A DNA stretch of 64,000 nt from the NCBI RefSeq assembly GCF_001995095.2, contig NZ_MTSD02000003.1, positions 1 to 64,000 of the forward strand, read 5' to 3'. Every line of letters starts with the position of its first letter. Positions within the stretch are counted from its first letter, which is position 1. Below the pieces are notes generated by a model. The model made no database searches. It saw only the letters and a list, made by a program, of their open reading frames with translations, and was not told the origin of the DNA. Positions 1 to 7,335 of the stretch are shown here, piece after piece. Source of the stretch: Oceanospirillum linum (lineage in GTDB: Bacteria > Pseudomonadota > Gammaproteobacteria > Pseudomonadales > Halomonadaceae). Position numbers and translations under genes: made by a program.

Positions 1-93
1 CAGGCTTTAGGAGCCGGAATGCGTAAGTTGGTACAGATTTGTTTTGGCGTTGTAAAACATCAAAGCGAATACCGCCCGCAAGTGGTTAGCTAA
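1..93 (+). CDS. IS110-family transposase, C-terminal end only (partial)
   Basis: The window opens inside a reading frame (frame 1) of 30 codons that ends with TAA at 91-93. Its end, ALGAGMRKLVQICFGVVKHQ followed by a short tail, matches the conserved C-terminal segment of IS110-type (DEDD, Transposase_20) transposases, where MRKL is followed by an aromatic/Val-rich helix near the stop. The rest of the gene lies left of the window, so completeness cannot be judged. The element's right end should fall between this stop and the first REP palindrome at 137. IS110-type elements commonly insert at palindromic repeats, which fits this position. The assignment is from memory of the family tail and is moderately sure. 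Confidence 0.6.
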   Translation, partial: QALGAGMRKLVQICFGVVKHQSEYRPQVVS

Positions 94-136
94 CCCTTTA
101 CGGACGGTTCGGAGAGATGGTATCTACAAGAAGGGC

Positions 137-159
137 GTAGGTCGTGGCTTTAGCCCGAC
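137..159. repeat. Single REP-type palindrome downstream of the RAYT gene
   Basis: This is an imperfect palindrome, GTAGGTCGTGGCTTTAGCCC then GAC, of the same type as the REP units at 674-1407 and 6092-7328. It lies between the IS110-type transposase end and the 3' end of the RAYT gene, so the RAYT gene has REP units on both sides. Confidence 0.75.
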
Positions 160-173
160 ATGTGATGTCCGTT

Positions 174-626
174 TTATAAAAAATCCGAGTTCCAGTAAGG
201 GTAATTTTTTACTGATTGGGTAAGCATCTTTCTTAACGGGTTTGCAACAATGTACCGGGCAATCTCCTTTCGGTTGTCTTCATGCCGTAACGCAATATCA
301 TAAAATGATGGTTGCCATACTTTGCTACTTTTGCCTTTACATCTGTTCAAAGCATAAGCACTGCTTCCCTTAAGCCTGCCAACCACTGAAGACAGATCTA
401 TACCCGAACCGCCCAAACGTAGCAAGCCATGAAAATGATCTGGCATTAACACCCAGGTAAACCAACGGCAACTACAAGCCTGTTCATTCAACGCAATCTG
501 CTGACAAAAAACCCTGGCTAAATCAAAATCATCGAATAAAACCTGGCGCTTAAAGGTCGTAAACGTAATAAAATACTCACCACCACACTGTGATAACCGA
601 CCTTTTCTTAAATCATTCCATGACAT
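174..626 (-). CDS. REP-associated tyrosine transposase (RAYT, Y1/HUH family)
   Basis: The 150-residue protein starts MSWNDLRKGR, a typical RAYT N-terminus. It carries the HUH metal motif in MPDHFHGLL (His-Phe-His) and the usual late YIVANPLR segment. RAYTs are single-domain relatives of IS200/IS605 Y1 transposases that bind and nick REP palindromes. The frame is open upstream to 782, but that extension is just translated REP DNA. ATG 626 follows a GGATGGATGGG stretch and gives the family's usual N-terminus; an ATG at 641 is the alternative. REP units lie immediately on both sides (137-159 and from 674), the classic REPtron layout. It looks intact. Confidence 0.88.
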   Translation of the reverse strand: MSWNDLRKGRLSQCGGEYFITFTTFKRQVLFDDFDLARVFCQQIALNEQACSCRWFTWVLMPDHFHGLLRLGGSGIDLSSVVGRLKGSSAYALNRCKGKSSKVWQPSFYDIALRHEDNRKEIARYIVANPLRKMLTQSVKNYPYWNSDFL

Positions 627-673
627 AACCCATCCATCCATTTTTGCTTTATATAAAGACAAATATAGAAGTT

Positions 674-1407
674 GTCGCCCTAAAGGACGACCTACATTGT
701 CCCGTGTGTAACGCCATTCCCGTATTTTTGTAGGTCGGGCTTTAGCCCGACGCGGATCTATCAATAAATGCCAATCCGGCATTTAACGCTGCCCACGGTG
801 TCGCCCTAAAGGACGACCTACATTGCACGGTGTGCAACGCCATTCCCGTATTTTTGTAGGTCGGGCTTTAGCCCGACGCGGATCTATCAATAAATGCCAA
901 TCCGGCATTTAACGCTGCCCACGGTGTCGCCCTAAAGGACGACCTACACTGTCCGGTGTGCAACGCCATTCCCATATTTTTGTAGGTCGGGCTTTAGCCC
1001 GTCGAGAACCTGTCAAAATGCACAAAAGATCGCTATTTACTCTGATCCACGGTGTCGCCCTAAAGGACGACCTACATTGCACGGTGTGTAACGCCATTCC
1101 CGTATTTTTGTAGGTCGGGCTTTAGCCCGACGCGGATCCATCGATAATCGCCAGGCCCTGCGTTTAACGCTGCCCACGGTGTCGCCCTGAAGGACGACCT
1201 ACATTGCACGGTGTGCAACGCCATTCCCGTATTTTTGTAGGTCGGGCTTTAGCCCGACGCGGATCTATCAATAAATGCCAATCCGGCATTTAACGCTGCC
1301 TATGTTGTCGCCCTAAAGGACGACCTACATTGATCCGTCCAAAATCGACGATCCGGTATTTAACGCTGCCTATGTTGTCGCTCTGTAGGTCGTGGCTTTA
1401 GCCCGAC
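674..1407. repeat. Left REP/BIME array
   Basis: Tandem composite repeats of about 126 bp, each with two palindromes: one reading GTCGCCCTAAAGGACGACC plus TAC, the other GTAGGTCGGGCTTTAGCCCG plus AC. They are joined by a near-constant linker (TTGCACGGTGTGCAACGCC) and a spacer containing ATTTAACGCTGCCCACGG. About five full units and two degenerate ones occur. The outer GTAGGTCG and CGACCTAC ends are complementary, so each unit can fold into a large branched hairpin. Short open frames across the array are not genes. Confidence 0.9.
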
Positions 1408-1452
1408 GCGGATCCATCAATAAATGCCAATTTATCTTTGAACGGGGCATAT

Positions 1453-1494
1453 GGTGCATGACGTTGCTCGTACCTCGCGCCTTATGCACCCTAC
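1453..1494. repeat. Palindromic element, second family (copy 1)
   Basis: A 42-bp element with terminal inverted arms GGTGCAT and ATGCACC, followed by CTAC. A close copy is at 52403-52444, with the same arms, the same TGACG after the left arm and the same CTTATGCACCCTAC end. It is unrelated to the REP palindromes next to it. Confidence 0.7.
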
Positions 1495-1512
1495 AAAACC
1501 CATGACCTGCAT

Positions 1513-2913
1513 TTAAAAGCGCCAGTCCAATGCGAGGCTGACCCGTTCGGCGTCGTATTCAAACAGCACAATATTACTTTTCTGCACCAGGCGGGTCAGG
1601 CTGAATTCCAGCGCCAGGTCTCCGGACAGGATTTGTCGTAGTTGCCCGGTAACCTGCAGGCTACGTTGACTGCGGGGGTTGCCGTTGTCCAGCTGGGCGC
1701 TATAACCGCTCTGATCGGCGGTATGGGCGAAGCGTCCGCTAAGGCTCCAGAGCCGTTTCTGCTGTCGGTACTGCCCGGCTAGCACAAGGTCTTTAATCTG
1801 GCGGTTGCCGCCGGTGCGATCATTAAGGGCGCGGTTAAAGGCGATGCTAACCTGGCTATACAACATAAATTGCGGGGTGATCTGGCACTCAAGGCCACCT
1901 TGCAGTTTGTGATCCAGGGCATCCTGGCTGCGGTCGCCGGGGTAGTGCTGGCGGGATAGACGAAACTCACTTTCTATCCGGCAGTCAGCCCAGGTGGCAT
2001 TCAGTGGCTGACGCTGCTCCAACAGAAGATCCAGGGACTGGTACAGACTGGAACCGTTATACCAGAACTGGCGTCCGGTTAAGCCCCAGGCCAGGGTCGG
2101 TTGTTTCTGGCTGTGGCGTCCCCGTGTGTAATAAAGCCGCTTGTAGTGCAGATCCAGCTGCTGCTGATCATGGCGGTAACGACTTTCCTGCAGGCGCTCT
2201 TCTGCACCGGTGCGGGTATAGAGGCTGCCCTGCCAAAGGCGCATGCCATCATCCAGGGCGGTGGCGCGTTTAACGCTGGCATTAAGATTAAAGACGGTGC
2301 CGGAGACCGGCTGACTCTCTTCATCCAGTACCAAAGTGGCACTATTGCCCAGGGTTAGGCTGGAAAGGTCGGCGGCGGTATTCAGGTTGCTGTCGTAGCC
2401 CAGTGCAGTGGTCAGGCGAATATCGGTGCGGCTAAAGCGACTGGCCCAGAGCTGGTCGCGTCTGGAGACAAAGTCTGCCACTTCCGGCGGCAGGTCTTTG
2501 CGCTTCAGCAGCTGCTGATTCAGGTCGTAGGCGGCGAAGGTATGCCCCAACAGGTTAAGTACCTGGGCGTAGTTGATCATGGCATCGCCGTGATTGGGGT
2601 TGAGCATCAGTACGCGCTCCAGTGTGTCCTGGGCGTCATAAAGGCGATGGTTGTTCAGTTCTGCGGCCCCCATGACGGAGAGAAAATCTCCATGCTGATA
2701 GCAGGCGCTTTTGTAGGGTTTCAGTAGCTGAAAGCGTTTTTCCCAGCGGGCACCGGGGGAGCTTTCTGATGCAGACAGGGTAAAAACCTGCTGCACAATA
2801 CTCTGGCACTGATCATGGTTCAGCAGCTGAGGGCCCGGATTTCTGACGGGGGCCGCTGAGACACTGAGAGGAACAAGCCACAGAACAAGAAAAAGGATAA
2901 AAGAGAACGGCAT
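1513..2913 (-). CDS. TPR-containing outer-membrane beta-barrel protein
   Basis: The product is 466 residues. The start at ATG 2913 gives a clear signal peptide (MPFSFILFLVLWLVPLSVSA, cleavage near residue 20); the frame is open further upstream but without a secretion signal. Residues about 70-135 form TPR-like helices (LERVLMLNPNHGDAMINYAQ). From about 160 to the end the pattern is alternating aromatic/polar strands ending in WRF, the terminal Phe expected for a BAM-assembled barrel. I infer an outer-membrane protein with a periplasmic TPR domain. Proteins of this shape tend to occur with FecR-domain and CHASE2 cyclase proteins, and the CHASE2 gene lies just upstream on the same strand. Exact substrate or role is unknown. 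Confidence 0.75.
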   Translation of the reverse strand: MPFSFILFLVLWLVPLSVSAAPVRNPGPQLLNHDQCQSIVQQVFTLSASESSPGARWEKRFQLLKPYKSACYQHGDFLSVMGAAELNNHRLYDAQDTLERVLMLNPNHGDAMINYAQVLNLLGHTFAAYDLNQQLLKRKDLPPEVADFVSRRDQLWASRFSRTDIRLTTALGYDSNLNTAADLSSLTLGNSATLVLDEESQPVSGTVFNLNASVKRATALDDGMRLWQGSLYTRTGAEERLQESRYRHDQQQLDLHYKRLYYTRGRHSQKQPTLAWGLTGRQFWYNGSSLYQSLDLLLEQRQPLNATWADCRIESEFRLSRQHYPGDRSQDALDHKLQGGLECQITPQFMLYSQVSIAFNRALNDRTGGNRQIKDLVLAGQYRQQKRLWSLSGRFAHTADQSGYSAQLDNGNPRSQRSLQVTGQLRQILSGDLALEFSLTRLVQKSNIVLFEYDAERVSLALDWRF

Positions 2914-3659
2914 CGTCAGTGACGCCACCGCTATATGCTGAGCCCGGCTCTGGTGAGAAAATATCCCTGTCAGCGACCGACATAGCCGCAACGGGGTAAT
3001 AAAAGCCGTTTCAGTGTACACGCAAGGCGTAGGATGTGACGTTACCAATCAGAACTCCATACTGTTACACATTTTGCTTATCACATCTGGCTGCTCCCTG
3101 AGTCAGCCGCCTTAAACAAGACGTTAATGTGATGCAACCCTCCCTGTCGGTGACGGGGTCTTTTCCTGTCGACGGGCGCATCCAAGGGCACCCGGGATTT
3201 ATCAGACTTTATCCTGTGAAGAAAACCCAGACAAGTCTCTTTGGTCACGCTCTATCTTTGGTCACTCTCTATCTTTGGTCGTTCCCGATGACCTCTGCTC
3301 TATCTCTGCTGATCGATAAGCTTTGCAGTTTTTCCGGTGCGCCTGATATCACGTCCACTGCTCGGCCTTGTTACGCGCCACCGCAGCGTCCGAAACGCAA
3401 GCGCGAAATTATGCCTGAGTCGACGGGGTACAGCCAGACACTAACTTGCCGTTTCAGACACTAATTTGTAGTTTTATGTAGCAGTCGTCTTTTACTGTCT
3501 ATCGTGCTCTAAGCTAGTGCAAGCCGGCACTGTTGCAGGTTTCCGACAGATAAAAAAAACCGGCTCAGATAGAAAAGAACCGGCTTAAAAGCGATTGTAT
3601 TATAAAGAAAAAGGCGATTAATCTCTTTGCAAACACCTGTCCGCTGAACGATCGGGTGT
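2914..3659. other. Intergenic region with two short tandem duplications
   Basis: No convincing gene is present. A motif TCTTTGGTC recurs three times with a 16-bp period around 3237-3280. A 20-bp unit beginning CAGACACTAA is duplicated at 3435-3454 and 3455-3474 with three differences. A 111-codon plus-strand frame (3129-3464) has no ribosome-binding site, no recognisable domain and includes these repeats. The promoter of the TPR/barrel gene presumably lies in the left part. Confidence 0.5.
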
Positions 3660-5825
3660 TTACGGTCGATAGTCAGCCAGATGAGCGACTCCCCTCCGTT
3701 CGCTGCCTGACAGCTGCTTTTGTCCGGCGTGTTTCTGGTGATCAGCGGTATCGTCATCCTGTACGCCGCTCCCTTCATCAATACTGGGCACCTCATCAAC
3801 ACGGGGCACCTGACGACTCAGGGATGCTGCATCCGGGGCAAACAGCGCCTGGGGCCGTAGGCTACCGGGCAGCAGGAAGCGGCCGATGGCCTGAACCTGA
3901 TCTTCCGGCAGATGCTGACGAATATCAGTACTGCACAGGGTCGGATAGGCCAGATCTTCTGTCATATGCTGCAGACCCAGGGCGCGACTGACAGCTTCAC
4001 CCAGAATAATCGGTGTCCGGTTACGCTCGGAACCCAGCTGCCCGCGAATGACGTCACCACTGGCAAGGCCGATCCCCAGACCAAGGGGCTCCAACTCGTC
4101 GCCCAGGGCATGACGCAGCATGGGCTGTATCTGTTGCTGTATTTCGGCGGCGGCTTGCCAGGCGCTTTGTACCTGCTGCTGGTTATGCTGCGGATCTGCA
4201 TCTGCCGGTATCGGCCAGATGGCCAGCAGAGCATCAGCTTTTAGTTCAAACAGGGTTCCCTGATGCTGCTCAACAACCTGACTGGCCAGGGTATAAAAAC
4301 CATGTAGTAGCTGAACGGTACTTTCAGGACTGCTCTGGCGCTGGAAGGCGGAGAAGTTTCTCAGGTCGGCGCTGAGTACCACGCAGGACATGCGCTCAGC
4401 CTGCAGTTGTCCGGTGGGCTGATGGAAAGCGATCCGGCTGGCAATGTCTTCCGGCAGGTAGCTGCTCAGGTTGTCAAACAGGCGCTGTTTCTCATGACGG
4501 TTACGCAGGTACTCCAGCACGATCAGAGCCAGGGCCGACGAACTGCCGTAGATCAGCTGGTCTGTCCAGCCCAGCCAAAGCTGGTATTGCAGGGCGGTCA
4601 TGTGCCCGGCAAGCGCCAGCAGCGGGATCATCAGGGGTGATGCCATAAAGAGACCGCGACTGATCATACGCTGGTGGTCGCCGGAACGGGCAGCCAGTAT
4701 CAGCAGCAGTAAAAAGATAAGCCCAAGGCTCAGCCCCTGATAGAGCCACAATCCCGAAGGCGCATAGGGTACAGCCTGATCCAGAATACTGGTGATCAGA
4801 CGTGCCTGTACTTCAACACCCGGCGTCAGACCACTGTAGGGGCTTGGCACCAGATCACCCATACCAAAGGCGGTGGCACCCACCAGCACCCAGCGGTTAT
4901 TCAGTAGCTCCGGGCTTACGCGACCGGCTAATACATCGGCTGCGGACAGATAGATAAAGGCTTGCGGTGAGCGCTGGTAGCTGACCCGCATCAGACCCTG
5001 TTCATCAACCGGGATGGAAATCAGCGGGTAATCCGGCAGCGTTAAGCGGGCTGCGGGCTGTAATAGAGATGATGCGCTCTGCAGCCTTGCAGGCTGGTAT
5101 TCAAGCTGGTTGGCACCCAGATTATGCAGCAACATTGACAGCGCCAGGGAGGGGTATGCATTCCCCTGATAACAGGCCACCGGAGCCTGAAAACGAACGG
5201 CACCATCTGCAGAAATATGCGGGGTAATATGACCGGTTGCCACCGTACCGGATGCACCGGTCACTACGCTGGCGGCATTTGCCAGATAGCCTCTGGCCTG
5301 GGGTGCGGAAGGGTAACAGCCATCAGCCAATGCCCCGGAGAGCACACCGGCACGGTGGGTTTTCTGTCGATCATCCAGCACAGGAATCTGACCAATCACC
5401 GCCCGGTTACGGGTCAGGACCTGATTCAGAATATCATCACCGGGTTTGGACTCAGGGAATACCAGATCAAAAACCTGACTGGCGGCACCGTATTCGTGTA
5501 AGCGGTCTGACAGTTGCGCCAGAGTCTGCCGTGACCAGGGCCAGGCACCGACTTCCTGCAGGCTTTCTTCATCAATGGCGACAATAACCAGGCGCTCTTC
5601 CAGCGCCTCGGGCACAGCGTCAGCCGGAGTATTAAAAGACCAGCCCAATGCACCGATACGTTCTTCCAGGGTTTTAACCGGCCCGGCCAACAACATCTGA
5701 AACGCCCAAACCAGCAAACATACCATCGACAACACGACAAGACGCGATCCCAGTGGTGTAACACTGACATTCAGGGATAACGATGGGGGCGTTTTTGCCC
5801 GGTTGTGTTGAGTCTGGCGTTTCAT
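3660..5825 (-). CDS. CHASE2-domain membrane protein with (degenerate) class III cyclase domain
   Basis: The 721-residue protein starts at ATG 5825; the only start further up is a TTG at 5873. A first membrane helix at about 30-52 is followed by an extracytoplasmic CHASE2 sensor domain (about 60-345; note ERLVIVAIDEESLQEVGAWPW and NRWVLVGATAFGMGDLVPSP). Further membrane helices follow at 350-430, then a cytoplasmic class III nucleotide cyclase fold at about 475-640. Both metal-binding Asp positions are present (VVLSADLRNFS and ELKADALLAIW). The transition-state Asn and Arg of the usual VNxAxR motif read VSRALG, and the purine-selecting Lys position is Glu, so activity is doubtful. A CRP-like palindrome lies 188 bp upstream. 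Confidence 0.85.
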   Translation of the reverse strand: MKRQTQHNRAKTPPSLSLNVSVTPLGSRLVVLSMVCLLVWAFQMLLAGPVKTLEERIGALGWSFNTPADAVPEALEERLVIVAIDEESLQEVGAWPWSRQTLAQLSDRLHEYGAASQVFDLVFPESKPGDDILNQVLTRNRAVIGQIPVLDDRQKTHRAGVLSGALADGCYPSAPQARGYLANAASVVTGASGTVATGHITPHISADGAVRFQAPVACYQGNAYPSLALSMLLHNLGANQLEYQPARLQSASSLLQPAARLTLPDYPLISIPVDEQGLMRVSYQRSPQAFIYLSAADVLAGRVSPELLNNRWVLVGATAFGMGDLVPSPYSGLTPGVEVQARLITSILDQAVPYAPSGLWLYQGLSLGLIFLLLLILAARSGDHQRMISRGLFMASPLMIPLLALAGHMTALQYQLWLGWTDQLIYGSSSALALIVLEYLRNRHEKQRLFDNLSSYLPEDIASRIAFHQPTGQLQAERMSCVVLSADLRNFSAFQRQSSPESTVQLLHGFYTLASQVVEQHQGTLFELKADALLAIWPIPADADPQHNQQQVQSAWQAAAEIQQQIQPMLRHALGDELEPLGLGIGLASGDVIRGQLGSERNRTPIILGEAVSRALGLQHMTEDLAYPTLCSTDIRQHLPEDQVQAIGRFLLPGSLRPQALFAPDAASLSRQVPRVDEVPSIDEGSGVQDDDTADHQKHAGQKQLSGSERRGVAHLADYRP

Positions 5826-6012
5826 TTCAAACCTGTTAAGCGCTGCATTAAGACCATTCCGGCGGACGGCCAACCTGTTAAGTCAGTCTGTCAGCTATGT
5901 ACAAGCTGGCTTTAAATAACCGGCAAATGGAAACAGGCTATTTATAGACATCTTAATTCGGACACTGGTCCAACAATAATGGGCTAAGTTTACCGCGCTT
6001 CAATTTATGTGA

Positions 6013-6028
6013 AGTGATAGCCATCACA
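6013..6028. promoter_or_regulatory. CRP-like palindrome upstream of the CHASE2 gene
   Basis: The sequence AGTGATAGCCATCACA fits TGTGA-N6-TCACA with one mismatch. It lies about 188 bp upstream of the CHASE2 start. It shares a TGATnnCCATCAC core with the site at 13357-13372 in front of the FecR gene, which suggests control by the same regulator, perhaps the Crp/Fnr protein encoded at 12434-13168. Confidence 0.5.
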
Positions 6029-6091
6029 CGGGTAGGCAAGCAGAGGAAATAAAGACAGGCAGGTGGAGTAAATATTTTACGTGGCGTTAAT

Positions 6092-7328
6092 GTAGGTCGT
6101 CCTTTAGGGCGACAAGAACAAACACGTCGGGCTAAAGCCGCGACCTACATCTGCACAGTTCTGTAGGTCGTCCTTCAGGGCGACAAAAACAACACGTCGG
6201 GCTAAAGCCGCGACCTACATCTGCCCAACTCTGTAGGTCGTCCTTCAGGGCGACAAAAACAACACGTCGGGCTAAAGCCGCGACCTACATCTGCCCAACT
6301 CTGTAGGTCGTCCTTCAGGGCGACATAAACAAACACGTCGGACTAAAGCCGCGACCTACGTCTGCCCAACTCTGTAGGTCGTCCTTCAGGGCGACAAAAC
6401 AATACGTCGGGCTAAGGCCGCGACCTGCATCTGCCCAACCCTGTAGGTTGTCCTTCAGGGCGACAAAACAACACGTCGGGCTAAAGCCGCGACCTACATC
6501 TGCCCAACTCTGTAGGTCGTCCTTCAGGGCGACAAAAACAACACGCCGGGGTAAAGCCGCGACCTACATCTGCACAGTTCTGTAGGTCGTCCTTCAGGGC
6601 GACAAAAACAACACGTCGGGCTAAAGCCGCGACCTGCATCTGCACAGTTCTGTAGATTGTCCTTCAGGGTGACAAAACAACACGTCGGGCTAAAGCCACG
6701 ACCTACATCTGCACAGTTCTGTAGGTCGTCCTTCAGGGCGACAAAACAACACGTCGGGCTAAAGCCACGACCTACATCTGCCCAACTCTGTAGGTCGTCC
6801 TTTAGGGCGACAAAAACAACACGTCGGGCTAAAGCCGCGACCTACATCTGCCCAACTCTGTAGGTCGTCCTTCAGGGTGACAAAAACAACACGTCGGGCT
6901 AAAGCCACGACCTACATCTGCACAGTTCTGTAGGTCGTCCTTCAGGGCGACAAAACAACACGTCGGGCTAAAGCCGCGACCTACATCGAGGCAGCAATCA
7001 ACACCCAACCCCGTAGGTCGTCCTTTAGGGCGACATAAACAAACACGTCGGGCTAAAGCCGCGACCTACATCTGCACAGTTCTGTAGGTCGTCCTTCAGG
7101 GCGACAAAAACAATACGTCGGGCTAAAGCCACGACCTACATCTGCACAGTTCTGTAGGTTGTCCTTCAGGGCGACAAAACAACACGTCGGACTAAAGCCG
7201 CGACCTACGTCTGCACAGTTCCGTAGGTCGTCCTTTAGGGCGACAAAAACAACACGTCGGGCTAAAGCCGCGACCTACATCGAGGCAGCAATCAACACCC
7301 AACCCCGTAGGTCGTCCTTTAGGGCGAC
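6092..7328. repeat. Right REP/BIME array, 17 full units plus a half unit
   Basis: Direct tandem repeats of about 70 bp. Each unit consists of GTAGGTCGTCCTTCAGGGCG plus AC, a short A-rich linker, GTCGGGCTAAAGCCGCGACC plus TAC, and a 12-bp spacer (ATCTGCACAGTT or ATCTGCCCAACT). A longer spacer, ATCGAGGCAGCAATCAACAC plus CCAACCC, replaces it twice, near 6985 and 7277, about 292 bp apart, pointing to duplication of multi-unit blocks. The last half unit ends 7 bp before the stop of the PIG-L/GNAT gene. Spacers are repeated, not unique, so this is not a CRISPR array. Confidence 0.92.
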
Positions 7329-7335
7329 AGCACGG

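Noticed and set aside
909-1097. 62-codon minus-strand frame
   Set aside because: It is translated REP repeat sequence with no start site or family.
3001-3060. Third CRP-like site upstream of the TPR/barrel gene (TGTGACGTTACCAATCA)
   Set aside because: The second half-site does not match at the required spacing.
3129-3464. 111-codon plus-strand frame
   Set aside because: No ribosome-binding site, atypical composition, contains short tandem duplications and no recognisable domain.
3540-3580. Terminator between the TPR/barrel and CHASE2 genes
   Set aside because: AACCGGCT occurs twice in direct, not inverted, orientation, so no hairpin forms.
6092-7328. CRISPR array
   Set aside because: Spacers are nearly identical or recurrent, units are palindromic with complementary ends, and no cas genes are near. 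It is a REP/BIME array.
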